Shown here: one piece after another, positions 44,340 through 56,710 of the stretch
Numbering within the stretch: the stretch's first letter is position 1
Layout: each line of letters opens with the position of its first letter
Source: Pseudisothecium myosuroides
Taxonomy: Eukaryota; Streptophyta; Bryopsida; Hypnales; Lembophyllaceae
NCBI GenBank assembly: GCA_951799445.1
Contig: CATOGU010000041.1
Coordinates: 124,001 to 188,000 of the forward strand
Length of the DNA: 64,000 nucleotides
Direction of reading: 5' to 3'
Program-made: the position numbers and the translations under genes
Notes under the pieces: generated by a model
The model's database searches: none
Seen by the model: only the letters and a program-made list of their open reading frames with translations
What the model was told of the DNA's origin: nothing

Positions 44340-46850
44340 GCTACGAGCCCCTCTTTGTTTGGTTGGTCTTTTTAAATTTATTTAAATCTTTAATTTTAAA
44401 TTTTTAAAACTTTCAGCTTCTTCTTTTTCTTTTTCTTTTTCTTGTTTTTCTTGTTTTTCTGCTTTGCTTGTCTTTGCCTGAGTGCCATTAAGCTTTAAGT
44501 GAATGAGCAGAGGTTGGAAGGTGGGTCCATCGGTTCTCCAAAACAGCCACACCTAGAAAACTAATGTCACCAAAAATTTATTTTGGTGATATTTCAAAAG
44601 CGCACTAATTCAGAGTACCGGTAGTATGCCTTCCATAAATTAGTGTCACATACACCATTAGGACAAACCATTAGGACAAATCAATGTAGCACCTACTACT
44701 TGTGATTGTGAGGTCTCTAGTTCCAAGTGTTGAAACTCCTACATGCTCAACTTACAAATTGTAAACTAAACTTTGTAAAATGTACAATAAAAAAAAAACT
44801 CCTCCAACTAGGAAAAAAGGTTAAAAAATTTTATTTACCAAATATGGAAAATTTGAGTTCAAATTTCAACTTCCAAGCTTCCCAAGTAGCTAGAATAGGT
44901 TAGGAAGTATTAAATTAACTAACCACATAAGCAAGGGCAAGCATTTACCGGGAGACTCGAGCAGGGTGAAGCCTTGAAGTTCAAGCCCCACCGTTTTTTC
45001 ATTCTAGAGATCCAGAACTATGTCACTTCTCACTAAAAATTATCTAAATTTTAGTAGCCAAGTTGACCCCACGTTTTGTCATTTGTGATTTTTTTCACTC
45101 ACCCCATTTTTTATCGCTATTTTAGGGAATGAAAAACGACGGGGTTCATAGTAGTGCATGCATGTTGATACTCTGAAATTGTTGGTCCCAATGTTCACAA
45201 AATTTATACCCAAAAACACCATAGCTTCAAAAATGCAAACAATGCAAACACTGGTATCAATGAGTTTAACTTTGAATTTTCAGAAGCTTGTACTGTATGA
45301 ATTAAATCCCATTAAGGTATGTTCACACTTAGTGTTTAAGGTGTTGTTTGGAATGTGAATCTAGTCCAAAGTAGGTCTGAATTTGTTCCGAAGAACCTCA
45401 ATAACAACAGAACACACCTTTCCTTCCTGCTCTGCTCAGTGAGTCTGTCCCCCCTTCCTTCCTTCCTTCAAATGAAGAGGCCGTTGCCAAGCTCAGTGTC
45501 GTGAGGCCGCCACAAGCATTCTTTGTACAGACACAGTCCACACATGCCCTGAGCATGCTGGAAGCACCATTGCCACAAGCCTCGAGGAGTCCACAGCATG
45601 GCAAACAAAATTCAAGTCGCACTGATTAGCCTCAATGGACGACTCCGATCTATCTTATCAGTATTATTAGTCGCATTTAGTAATCTTGCGGAATTAGCGG
45701 AATTAGTACAATACAGTAATATTGTAAACTTGCTCTGATAAATTAGAGTCATGTGCACTAATTGTATCAATTATAGTACATTGAGTATAAGTGATGCTAA
45801 TTTATATTACAACTTCTTTAAAATAATAGCCCAGGATTGGGTTCAAGTCCCCATTCTCAGGAATTTCAAAAGAACTTCTTGGATGTGTATGTATGGGATT
45901 GGGACTAGTGTGGGACTAGGCAATCACTTTAGAGAGGTCATTGCTTTATAGAAGTTCACCTTAGAGTAGTTCTAATGTACCAAAGTCACAATACTAACCT
46001 CGCATGAAGGCAAGATTTGACATAAATTAAGTCATTTTTGTAAAAGAGTGTCACATGTCATCTTGTGAATGGTATGAGGTGACATAGACCCCTAAGAATC
46101 TGACATGAAAATTCACTTTCAACACTAGAGTGCCAAATTGAACCTTCATGTACAATATTTAAATTTAAATTTAGTGCATGTTAAGATATTAATGTATTAC
46201 ATTGATTTCCACTTAAAATAATAAGATTGTAGCAACATTAATTTTGTACCCTCACTAATGGGGTAAAACAATGTCAGCCGATACAAATAATTTGCACACA
46301 ATCATGTGAACACATGTACACATGTGAAATCTCCACGTCATATTCTAAATTGATGATGAGATACTAGGATTCAATAGGTATAGAATTTCAGCTTTTAGAG
46401 TCACTGTGGAAACTTGTTAAAAGGAATCCGTTGCACATCGTCATTTTTCCTCACAACAATTATAGAGATATGCTACAGAGACCTAGAGTTTCGGTTTAGG
46501 GTCCCACAACTTTCAAATGCATCAGAGGCAGATGAGCAACAAAGCGCAAATTTCAAGTCTTGAAGTTCATGTAGATACTAAAATGCTTAAATCTAGAGTA
46601 AAAACCTGGAGGCAATCTGAGTTAAAATGCAAGTACATACAAGTGAATATATGAGCAGAGCTTCCATAAATTGGGAAATGTCCACGAGACTGTCTTCCAA
46701 CGAATCATAACGTAGCCTCTTCAGTGCTACACAATTCAGCCTCTGGTTACCCAAAGAAGAGCTCCAAAAAATCACAATCACTAATGAAGTATCCAATCTA
46801 AAATCAACGTCTGGTTAACCACCCGCTGTGAAGGAACAAATCAATCTGTC
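44340..46850. other. Intergenic, no convincing gene
   Basis: This is AT-rich DNA with a CT-rich tract at 44420-44465 (about twelve CTT(TTT) words) and a short hairpin at 44566-44596 (TCACCAAAA...TTTTGGTGA). A GC-richer patch at 45400-45640 has only short antisense ORFs. Nothing resembles a gene. Confidence 0.5.
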
Positions 46851-48570
46851 AATTATACAACAAAAATATTTGAAGAAGCTTTGAACTTTCGCTTCTGCTT
46901 CGGACTTGCTTCGAGGACAATAGCGTAGGTATCATCTTCTTCACATGTGAGCCAACTGGCGGCTTCAGGGTTTTTCAGCAACAACTTGGAGGTCAGGTAA
47001 CCTGCAATTGACCACGTTTGATACAGACGTGCTTGCTTTCCAATAAAGCGGCCTTTCTTCGTGTCGTAGTATTCAGGCCACCTGTCTCGTGATAGACGTT
47101 TCTCTCCAATTTCGACGGCTCTCTGGGCAAGGTCGGGACGGTTCATCTTAATGCAAGCCACCGTGAACTGCCACAGGAGAGTGGGCCATGAGCCTCCATT
47201 GTGGTAAGACCAAGCTCTGCACAACAATAACAAGGAGATTAGGATTGGTTACCGCTGCTCTGCATACAGATTTGACACATCGAAATTTTGAAAAAAAGAA
47301 TTTGAATAATAAAAAATTAATCAATAAGTGCTAAAGCTAAAAACAGGAACTTAAGTTTGGAAGCTAACAGTCATTTCTAGGGACTTCAAAGCATATTTCT
47401 ATTGCTCAAAACGGTGGGATATGACTTCTTCTTTCTACTCGTACATTGTGTTATGTTCCTTCAAGCTTCCTCAATGATTAAATCAACTCCTATAGATATG
47501 GAAGTAGCTATAGTTAGGCACCATAGGAGTTGGCTGTTATATCTATAAGATTTGAAATGAATAATTTAGAGAGTTTCAAGGTAGTAAATGCACCAATAGA
47601 AAGAATAAATCGAAACTTAAATTTTTAAGTGACAGAAATGTGTTTGGAAGTTACTATAATTGACCTTCCGCTTCCAAAGCAGACAGTCAATTTTTACCTT
47701 GAGGATTAAGTAGGTAGTGCTTGCACAAACACGAGTGAAGAGGGACAACAGAAAGAAAGGAAGGCTATTTACGTATTCTTTGGGTCAGCACCAGTGATGA
47801 TGCGCCATTCATCTTTTGAGAGTGCTGGATAACAAATCTTCATCGGCATGGTCGCTACGAGGTCTTCCCACTTGGACTCCACGAGCTTCAAGATATTTTC
47901 AGATTGATTCTGGGTAGCCAAGCCGCTACAAATGGAGCACATGTTACCCAGAGTGAACCACCGGAAGTCCATATGTGCAGGTTGCAGATTTCCAATGAAA
48001 TAGCCTCCGCTCTCGGGCATCCAGTCGAGCAACCACTGAGACACCTGGTCTGGGTAGATGTTGAACTTATTCACAGCTTCAATGGAATATTCCTCCGTCT
48101 TGTACCGGTAGATCTCATTCAACTTGAGGATGTCCAACCAATAGTACTCTTGAATGTGGAAAGACAACGCCGCCAGCCTCGAGTTTATTTGCCGGAGCAG
48201 ATCTTGAGCCCCATCCCCTGGCAAGAGAATCTCCCGAGCACATCGCAACGCTTGATAAAAGAGGGCCTGCACAGTGTGGCAAATTGAAATTTCATAAGGC
48301 CACAAATTAAGTGTATCCACAAGTGGGCAGCACTTTTCTGTCTATTTAGTGTGGTTTCCAACGAAGGTGGGTACCCTATCTGTCATTTAAACAAAAGCGT
48401 AAATAGATTTGTAATCAAATCAATAAATTCAAATCAAGTGCGTGAAAGATGATAACCGAACTAAGAAAATAGTTCAAAATAAATTATAGTCTTCTACGCT
48501 ATTGTCCCCTACCAGCGTAGGGCAAAAGTAAATAACAAAACAGCAGCCGGTCCAAGGAATAAAGACAAGA

Positions 48571-48668
48571 ACATATGAAAGAAAAAGAACTACACTTAAT
48601 AGGAATATTAAGGGGACCAACATATGAAAGAAAAAGAACTACACTCAATAGGAATATTAAGGGGACCA
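48571..48668. repeat. 49-bp tandem duplication inside an invertase intron
   Basis: Two 49-bp units at 48571-48619 and 48620-48668 differ at one base (tacacTtaat against tacacTcaat with t/c). They fall in the intron between 48266 and 48915. Confidence 0.9.
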
Positions 48669-50508
48669 AAAAATTAAAGGGACTTATTGTAGAGAACTGT
48701 AGATGTTTGAAACATGATGTACAGCCCCCGGACACTTCAATAACTATTATGTACATCAAAGGTAGATATTTATATAGTGTGTAATGTCAATTAATTAGTA
48801 TGGGTCCCCTTAAAATCCCTATTCAGTGTAGATATAGAGTGCATCAGTGTTTGGTAAAACGGATGATGATCACCCATATCCAATACCTGCGAGTTTTGTA
48901 GTTTGTGAACAAACCTGAATTTCAAGAGGATGCCCATGAATCCCCATGCGACGATCGATCATACAAGAGCCATCAGTCACCAGAAGAGTGGGAAACATGT
49001 CAAAACCATCCGCTAGACAGACCTTCAGTATCATCTTTATGCTTGTCTGTACATCCACTCTTTCCCCCACAGATTTGTCCCCTGTGCACTTGCCATATGC
49101 CCGCAGTAGAATGATCCACCAAAGACCTGTCCCAATCATAGCTTGAGTAAGCGACTTGCAAACATTGCCAAACCATTGCTAAATGAAGGTTCAAAACATT
49201 TGCTTTCAACAATGCCAAATTGAGAGGATCTCGGCAATTCCCTGAAAGGTATCAATTCTTCATTCTGTTTTCCCAAAGTGGACAAACTTCAATAAACAAA
49301 GATTTGGAGAAAAGCGGTTGAGAGACTTCAAGAAGAGAGATCTGTGTAGCAAACTGAGTAGAGAATGTGGACAAATCAGAACAAAAACCGAGATTGAACC
49401 CCTAAAAATTTGTCAACGAACAAAACTACGGTCCTAGAACCTGTCAACAATTTAGTCTGACACATGCAAAAGTACCCGAATCAACTGGAGCAACGCGACC
49501 AATGGCTGCCTCCCCAAAATCTGGGTCCAAAATCTCTTCAGTGCCATTCTCTTCGATGCCATCAATATACACTGTCCGGACCTTAAAACTTGCTGGCATC
49601 AACCCCTGCCCCGGGCTGTAGCAATCCACTATCTTCTCCCAGCTCTATAAAACATATATGTGCACACTGAAATCAGCAAAATAAACCGCTTAGCTGATGC
49701 AAATTTCTAGAGCAATTATTTATGAACAGGTGAATCCCGCAGCGTTAGTTAGTTAACTGAAATGTTAAAGTCCACTCGCTAGTTGAAGCCTAATACCTCC
49801 CCATTACTTACCATCCAAGTTAGCTACACGCTCCTACTTGGTTGGTGCCGGAGGACTCAACTTCAAACCAATGTTATAATTTACTAATCCCAACCTTGGG
49901 AGTTAGCTGGTGGAAATCAATGTAAATTCATTGCAGGTTAGTCAGTGGGCATTAGCTCAAATTTGCTAACTTGGACACATATGAGCAATGGACACAAATC
50001 TGGACAGATTCCAGTTAGCAAATTGGTGCCACTCAGTTGGTGTTTAGCCTAATCAAAATCTTAAAAAAAACTACACTATTATACTATATTAACCCTGAAA
50101 AAACAAAAGCGACCAGTTCATTTGATCGTATCGTGAAAACCATAATTCAGATTGAGACAAATTTCTTGTTACCAAAATCAGTAAATGAATCAAATGAGTC
50201 GGTTCAAAAGTAAACAAATTTCCACAAAAGAAAGTTCCCAATGTTAACCTTAAAGCTGCCCCACAAAACATAGGGCCTGGACTGCTTGCTCTTGTAGGGA
50301 TCAACCTCTCTAAGGACCAAGGATTCATGATTAAAAATGACCAGCTTGATTGATCATATTGTGACAATGACAGAGTTCAAATGAAGCAAAGTCTTAAACT
50401 ACCAGCATCAGTGAACATCATTGCATGCATTACTCAAAAACTAAACAAAAAATTAAACACAAGACAGACCCCACAAGACCTACTCAAAACTGCTTTACAA
50501 AACTGCTA

Positions 50509-50774
50509 TTCCCTCCGTCCCGAAATAAGAAATAAGTGTCCGCATTGGAAACTCGAGTTTCTTTCAGAAGTCTTAAGTAGGTTGTACAGAGGCTTTCTTG
50601 GGCCAGACTTTTACTTAGGTTGCAATGGACACATACAATGCTCTTCATTGATTGGGGTGATATAAAACTTGAACCCTTCTGAATTATGAATTTTACAATG
50701 TGATCAATGAATTTGATCAATAAAGAAAGCATGAGGTTCCAACAATGCGGGCACTTACTTCGCGACGGAGGGAG
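50509..50774. mobile_element. Stowaway MITE, 266 bp, in an invertase intron
   Basis: The left end TTCCCTCCGTCCCGAAATAAG and the complement of the right end CTCCCTCCGTCGCGAAGTAAG form a typical Stowaway (Tc1/mariner) terminal repeat. It is flanked by TA on both sides (50507-50508 and 50775-50776). It has no transposase. It sits between the first two visible exons of the invertase relic. Confidence 0.92.
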
Positions 50775-50944
50775 TATATAAAACAGAAAATTCGGCCAAA
50801 ATAAGAATTAAAGAAGAGACAGCAAACAGTACCTACAGCTGCAATGTATGCAGCAGGAAATTCCGCACAATCTCCGTCTCCTTGTGAAATGGTATCAATA
50901 TGACCTTTACTGTAATGGACCGCTACATTTTTTAAAACTACAAT

Positions 50945-51375
50945 ATTAAATTGTTGGCTAAGTCATGGTCCCCCCAAACCAAAGGAATGTTCATCGCTAG
51001 AGCCATGGTTGTAAGGTGTTCACAAGTAGTGGCCTCTGGTAAGAATGCATTAGAGATAGCCACATCTTGAGTACCATCAATGACGATGATGTCGTTCCGA
51101 TCACGGTGCATCTCTTCGGAAACATTATCTACATCAAAACAATAACATGAATAATGTTGTTAACAAGAAGTAGCTTTGTAATTTTTTTAAACCAATAAAA
51201 GATAAATTCTTACAGGGATGAAATCTTAAAGTATCAATTTAGAAAAACAGGAAAAAATTTGCACCCAAATTTATCAAAGCATTATCTCGAACCACATAAT
51301 CATAATCAGCACCTTCGCGTGCCTTGCCCAAGTCTGATGCAAGCCGTTGGTGACCCAAATCTGCCAAGCGAGAAC
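50945..51375 (-). pseudogene. C-terminal part of the HUH/Rep-like gene
   Basis: On the minus strand, 51375-51295 encodes LGHQRLASDLGKAREGADYD, out of frame by one base with the upstream segment. After a splice-like border (GATGTAG near 51123) a further open stretch contains RNDIIVIDGTQDVAISNAF and NIPLVWGDHDLANN before a stop near 50915. No domain is recognised with confidence. The order and strand place it behind the Rep-like part at 51438-52110. Confidence 0.45.
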
Positions 51376-51437
51376 CTGAATTTGTGTGCTCAAAAAAATT
51401 TGAGTCACATCATCCATGTCAGCGGCATCTAGATTCA

Positions 51438-52110
51438 TCATGCACTTCTAGAGTGCCGAGGCCTTGCTATATTCCATACCACCTTGATGACCATGCAAAA
51501 TCCATGAAGTTGACGGAATATATTGTCCAAAGTGCAACATGGCAGAGGAGTGCCTGGAATAGTATTGCTCAAGTGCTTCTTCAACTTCAACCTACAATAT
51601 GTGGAAGCCCTCTCGATGAAGTTAGTGTGATTCAAAACGACGAGGTTTTTCACGAATGGAGTACCGTGCTTGATGCACTCCTCAAGTCCTTCTTTGATTT
51701 GTTCAGATGTGACATTCTTGTGAACGCAGTCAAAATGATCCTCACCTTTGTCTTTGATACAATATCCAAGCATTCCAACAAAAATATAGAGTCTAGTATT
51801 ACAAAGAATTTTGGTGAGAATGTGGTGCTCCACTGAGGCCTTCTTGGTATCATTCCATCTAAGATAATGTTTGATTCGTTTGCTAACCATGGCTGGTGAA
51901 GTAGCTAGCAAATAACACACCATTTGGAAGTAAAGCCTGCTTAAAGCTTCACCTTGTTCAATGGAACAGAGTCTGGAGGTACACTCCTTCTAGAAAAATT
52001 CTTCCATCTTTCCCAAGAGGTCGATGGGAATGTCATCACTTCGTACTAAATGGTGACACTCACATCCAACTCTTTTGGCTTTGGAGGAGCTCTTGCCTGA
52101 GGAGTTCTGG
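51438..52110 (-). pseudogene. HUH endonuclease (Rep, replitron-like) relic
   Basis: Read from about 52110 down, the frame contains CECHHLVRSDDIPIDLLGK, an in-frame TAG, then CSIEQGEALSRLYFQMV, LRWNDTKKASVEHHILTK, FVGMLGYCIKDKGEDHF and VVLNHTNFIERA. GYCxKDxGExHF resembles the Tyr/Lys motif of HUH rolling-circle initiators. The piece before it corresponds to the usual His-hydrophobic-His motif (HLQG type), here degraded to YFQM. With the stop and a one-base frameshift in a T7 run near 51389, the gene is dead. Plant replitrons, a group of HUH transposons, are the closest class I can name. Assignment is from motif pattern, not a search. Confidence 0.55.
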
Positions 52111-52439
52111 GCACACGAGGTTTTTGTGAAGAGATTTTTTTGATGTTTTTTTGTCACAAGTGTTGTTTTACTTCTCAGCAGATGTCTCTGTCACATTCTG
52201 AGCACCAATAATATTCATTACTGCAGTGCTAGACAACTTTGAGTCTTTGAATTCTGTTGTTTTTCCTTTTCGGGCTACTCATTTCAAGATCTGAAACAAA
52301 GGTGGCATATTACAACCCTATTCAAAACAAATATCACAACATTGTTCAAAACAAAGAAATGGTGAAGGAAAGCACTGTAAAATCCAGCACATTCAAAGCA
52401 CTAACATTGAAACAATTTAGTAGCAACACTTAAAGAAAA

Positions 52440-52625
52440 TTTCTAACCTCTAACATCTAACTTGCCTCTAACTCGTAACCTGTAACCTTTTGAGAGAAGG
52501 CAATGTGCTGTTGCCATGGTACAGCTACTCCTTTCATTTGAGGCTAAACATTCACTTGAATTGAAACTCTAACCTCCTACTTCTAAGCTCTAAATTGTCT
52601 CTAACAAGTAACTTCTAACCTTCAA
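52440..52625. repeat. CTAAC-rich imperfect duplication
   Basis: CTAAC or GTAAC words recur more than ten times in two similar blocks (52440-52500 and 52565-52625). Each block is followed by a GAGAaggcAAT-like sequence. Confidence 0.45.
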
Positions 52626-52747
52626 GGAGAAAGCAATCTACATCTGCCACAACTTCCTCTTCAAAACCCTAAGACATCACGCACCACCTCCGCACTAGAT
52701 TTTAATAAAAAAGAAAATAAGTGTTAGGGTTCCGCTCGAGAAATGCT

Positions 52748-52899
52748 TGAAAATGAGAACTCTCAAGTATAGAATGACCTCCAAAAAATCCTACCTGTTC
52801 AGTTTTGAATTTCTACCTATGTTTGAAAATGAGAACTCTCAAGTAGAGTATGACCCCCCAAAAACCCTACCTGTCCAGTTCTAAATTCCTACCTATCCA
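52748..52899. repeat. 76-bp tandem duplication
   Basis: TGAAAATGAGAACTCTCAAG at 52748 recurs at 52824, with parallel CCTACCTGT(T/C)CAGTT and CTACCTAT words. Confidence 0.8.
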
Positions 52900-54300
52900 G
52901 TTTGGCAAGCCGCCGCAACAAACCTTAGTTTGCAATGCCAAACCCTAGCCTAAAGCAAAAACTCACACAAAAAGAAACCTCATAAAAAGCAACTAAAGAA
53001 TTGTCTTACCCTAGACTGGCAAAACATCAAGCAAACCAAAGCAAACTCTTCAAAAAGTAAGAAACAAAACATGGATACCGAAACCTCCTCTACTCTACTC
53101 CAGAGCCTCCTCTTCTTTGATGCCTAACGTCAACACTAATCATGCCTTTGACTCCAAGTACCTCTACAAGTTGGGAACAAAATCGCTCGCGGCAACGGAA
53201 GACAGAGGAAGATCTCCGTTAGACCGCCAAATCCTAGCCAACCTCCTCTAGCTTTGGCGGTTGAAATCGGATTGATCAGATGGCCCAAGATTAAATTCGA
53301 CTACCTCAGATCCATGGTGTGGGGTGGGTGGGTGAATTTTTTCTGAAATGAATTTGACAATGCACAATTTTTGGCAACACATGTGTGTGTGGAGGTTTTG
53401 GCCCACGAAACCTCGTTTTGCCTCTTTTTTGTACATTGGGTAAGGTAAACCAGCCTATTCCCGTCAGCTTCCTATTTCTGACATCTGACTTTTGGCCCCA
53501 TTACCACCCTGAAACTCATCTAAGTCCATCTATTTTTCTGACAAAATCAGCTCATTAATTCAGCTTGGGTAACGTGTCTACCATTGATTGGTGGATATCC
53601 AAGTACTCATAGATACAATCTATGGCGGTAATGGGTTGTTGATCTGACTTTTATAAATTAATCTGTAATTTCAGGGCAGTCAACTTCAAAAATTCATAGA
53701 AATTTCAATTTTCATCAGAAAATTATAATTCCACTTGGGTTTGATTTGTGAAACATGCATACACCTTTGAAAAATAGGTGCCCCCATTGAAGTTGACTCC
53801 AACATAGTCAGATCGCAAATCAAGGTGATAATCAGCCCTTTTTTTTCTGGCGAACAGAAGCCAGAAAGCACCAGTGCAGAAAACCTGGCGAAAAGCCTGC
53901 CTTGTAATTAATGCATTTTTGAAATATTGGAGCCACTCTGCCATTTAGGGTTTGGGGGGGTTGGCCTGAAAGCCCTGATCCACGCCAACGTCGTCGCCTG
54001 CTCCAGCACCTGCTCCCGCGCAACATTCGCCGGATTGCTACAGGAGCACTCGCCTTGTTGCTTGCCCGATGCTTCCACACACAGCTGGGGCCAGTTGAGC
54101 TTGGTTGTTGATTCTGTTCATCGCCAGATTGAAACTCGTTTTGAAAAACACAATCGCCAATGTTTCTACAGATTTTTGCACTCTGTCGCTTGTTTAATTT
54201 TGCTCATCTGTGCTCTTGATTTCTTCTGATTTGCATTTGATTTGGAGAGGTTTAGTGGCGGCGCTGCCATTGCTAAAGGGAGGCGCATTCATTTGTTGGT
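52900..54300. other. No convincing gene
   Basis: Only short ORFs on both strands are present. TTTAGGGTTTGGGG (53945) is telo-box-like. A GC-richer patch at 53960-54080 overlaps open frames on both strands without domains. Confidence 0.4.
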
Positions 54301-54307
54301 TACTGCA

Positions 54308-54917
54308 ATGGAGATGGAGAGCGTTGGAAGGTACATTGGTTCCCAATGCTTTGTTAGGGTTTAGGGTTTTCTACAGTTCGAGGGCAACAACAATCACCTG
54401 TGGACTACATTAGTGTATGCTTCGATCCAGTCTTTGCATTTCTTGGCTATGTTCTTGTCTTCACTTGGCTGAAATGAGTTCTAGATTGAAATATTGTTGC
54501 ATTGCTCTATGTTTGCTTTGCGAGTTTTGTTTTTGGTTGTTCATTCTGTCTACAACACCATGGTTTGACACAGCTTCGCCAAAGGTGGTTGTCAACATTT
54601 CAGTGCTCATATTTTAAGTAATCCCATGGTTTGACAAGATCACCAACGGGGGTTCTGATTTTAGCTTGGCATTTGGTTTGAGTGTTTTTTGGTGCCAGAG
54701 TGAGACTGCAATGGAGGACAAATTAGGCTGCCAGGAGTTGGAAAACCAAAATTTCGAGGGAGAGCTACCGGCAGCAGACAGTTCCTTGCGACCTAGAGCT
54801 GCGACAGTGCCTAGTTCAGTTTCCAGAGCCATCTCCACGCCAATACAACATACGTTACACCATATGCCATACGTTAAACTTGTCATTAGTAGGTTGTATG
54901 GTATCATCTTCTATTAG
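54308..54917 (+). CDS. Weak candidate two-exon small gene
   Basis: ATG at 54308 opens seven codons (MEMESVG) to a donor AAG-GTACATT at 54331. An acceptor at 54700 (CCAGAG) restores the phase into a frame ending at 54917. That frame starts ETAMEDKLGCQELENQNF and is Ser/Pro-rich in the middle. TTAGGGTTTAGGG telo-box repeats lie in the intron. No family is recognised and the acceptor is not ideal. It may be a gene relic. Confidence 0.2.
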
Positions 54918-55029
54918 CGTCTTGGGCAGCAGAAATTCATGCGTAACTTACTCAATAAATGTCAGAATGAAGAAAAAATTAGATGCCCACGTAGATTTGT
55001 GAAATCCTTGTCTTCAATAAAAGTTTTAG

Positions 55030-55157
55030 AAAATTACACAAAGTAGTTTAGCCAAAGGTACATGCCCAAAGTCCCACTTGTCCCCCGAACGGACAACGGT
55101 CCTTTAGGGGTTAAGAGTGAGTTTCACTGAAAAAGGGCCACGGCCTTTAGGGGTTAA
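55030..55157. mobile_element. TTAA-family fragment: two ends 43 bp apart
   Basis: GTACATGCCC...CTTGTCCCCCGAACGGACAACGGTCC...TTTAGGGGTTAA ends at 55114 (the right-end type of 9662-10598). Then GGGCCACGGCCTTTAGGGGTTAA ends at 55157 (the left-end type). This is probably one element deleted or inserted against another. Confidence 0.6.
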
Positions 55158-55185
55158 CTATATTTTAAAATCCTAACATTCTCGT

Positions 55186-55687
55186 TTGTTTGCTCACAAT
55201 TTCAATATTCACGATTTAGCTTCTCCTCCAGCCGGTTTAGGGTCACTTCATCAGTTCTCAGGTTTAGGGTTTCACGGCTCCATGGGTGGCCGCCACGGTC
55301 TGTACCGGTGCAATTGGTGGTCGTCTCGGGGGTGTGAGTCGCGTCGCATTCTAGGTGGTTTCTTGTCGCGCCTTGCTTGCGGGGTTTCATGGGGTGCTGC
55401 TCGGGCGGGGCGTCGTCGGGTGCTTGTCCATCAATTTCCGGCAGTTAGCGCGCTGATGGAACGTTGGTCTCGATCGGTGGAGGCGGCTTCCTTGTTTTGA
55501 TGGCAGGACTTGGCCGAGTGCAACGCTTGGGTCGGACCGGCAGCAGCTTGCGTCCCGCGGAGTGCCGCTTGTCAACGTGCGGTGGCAAGCCAAGCCAATA
55601 TTGTCCCCTATGAGTCTGTTGCCCACGGCGGCAGCGGGGTCTGATTGCTGGTCTCTCCTCTCATTCTTGTAAGAGCTCTTGCTTGTC
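55186..55687. other. GC-rich island without a defined gene
   Basis: A CG-rich stretch follows GGTTTAGGGTTTC (55260). The plus frame from 55186 to 55500 (104 codons) is Arg/Gly/Trp-rich and has no domain, and an antisense frame is also open. The composition contrasts with the AT-rich surroundings. It may be a promoter/5' UTR remnant. Confidence 0.35.
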
Positions 55688-56710
55688 ATCTCTTGCTCTA
55701 AAATAGATGGTGCTGTTGCAAAAAGAAAAACAAAATGAAAGAATTTTTTGTATGTGTTGATTAAAAACCTTTAAACATGTTGTGCTTTTATTTGTCATGA
55801 CTTTTAAATGTGAAAGTACTCTATTATTTTTGTTTTATCATTGTTTTTCCTTTTACAATGCACCGGCTTTGTTTTAGGGTTTGAGACTGAGGTCCCACTT
55901 GCGGGCAGAACTTCCTGCCAGGCAATTAGTCCGGCGGCTGTTCTGCCCAAAAGTTGGAAATCTCTTGCTCTAAACGACACGAGGTTGTTGCAAAAGGAAA
56001 AACAAAATGAAACAATTTTTTGTATGTGTTGATTAAAAACCTTTAAACATGATGTGCTTTTATTTGTCATGACTTTTAAATGTGAAAGTACTCTATTATT
56101 TTTGTTTTATCATTGTTTTTCCTTTTACAATGCACCGGCTTCGTTTTAGGGTTTGAGATTGAGGTCCCACTTGCGGGCAGAACTTCCTGCCGGGCAATTA
56201 GCTCAGCGGCTGTTCTGCCCAAAAGTTGGAAATCTCTCGCTCTAAATGACGCGAGATTGTTGCAAAAGGAAAAACAAAATGAAACAATTTTTTGTATGTG
56301 TTGATTAAAAACCTTTAAACATGATGTGCTTTTATTTGTCATGACTTTTAAATGTGAACGTACTCTATTATTTTTGTTTTATCATTGTTTTTCCTTTTAC
56401 AATGCACCGGCTTCGTTTTAGGGTTTGAGATTGAGGTCCCACTTGCGGGCAGAACTTCCTACCGGGCAATTAGCCCGGCGGCTGTTCTGCCCAAATGTTG
56501 GAAATCTCTCGCTCTAAACGACGCGAGGTTGTTGCAAAAGGAAAAACAAAATGAAACAATTTTTTGTATGTGTTGATTAAAAACCTTTAAACATGGTGTG
56601 CTTTTATTTGTCATGACTTTTAAATGTGAACGTACTCTATTATTTTTGTTTTATCATTGTTTTTCCTTTTTCAATGCACCGGCTTCGTTTTAGGGCTTTG
56701 AGATTTATTT
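55688..56710. repeat. 272-bp tandem satellite, about 3.75 copies
   Basis: Units start at 55688, 55960, 56232 and 56504 (ATCTCTYGCTCTAAA), each exactly 272 bp apart. The last unit ends near 56705, within TTTTAGGG. Each unit contains an A/T-rich half (AAAAACAAAATGAAA...TTTTTTGTATGTG) and a GC-richer half (GCGGGCAGAACTTCCTRCC, GGCGGCTGTTCTGCCC) with a short inverted repeat GGGCAGAAC / GTTCTGCCC. The first unit is the most diverged. Confidence 0.95.

Larger units (their letters stand above)
46853..50880 (-). pseudogene. Alkaline/neutral invertase (GH100), 5'-truncated
   Basis: GH100 enzymes split sucrose into glucose and fructose. Minus-strand exons are 50880-50833, 49644-49476, 49126-48915, 48266-47773 and 47216-46853, with matching phases. 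Landmarks in order: [137 protein letters not shown]. The end is a normal stop at 46853. The N-terminal part, with the first catalytic region, is absent upstream. The first visible exon ends in TAG where homologues have CAG (Gln), right at the donor. WSYHNGG is preceded by Ala where Pro is usual. The remaining exons are otherwise open, so it is probably a fairly young pseudogene, or a functional gene would need an unseen 5' part and a different splice. Confidence 0.85.

Noticed and set aside
45828..45862. tRNA-like T-arm (GGGTTCAAGTCCCC)
   Set aside because: No A-box, anticodon arm or acceptor pairing could be found around it. It may be a SINE remnant, as may the similar TTCAAGCCCC near 44985.
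47904..48287. Plus-strand 127-codon ORF
   Set aside because: It is the antisense shadow of the long invertase exon 47773-48266.
51384..51836. Plus-strand 150-codon ORF
   Set aside because: It is the antisense shadow of the Rep-like relic, whose minus-strand frame carries recognisable motifs.
54351..54375. Interstitial telomere repeat (TTAGGGTTTAGGG)
   Set aside because: There are only two units, the size of an ordinary plant telo-box, not a telomere relic.
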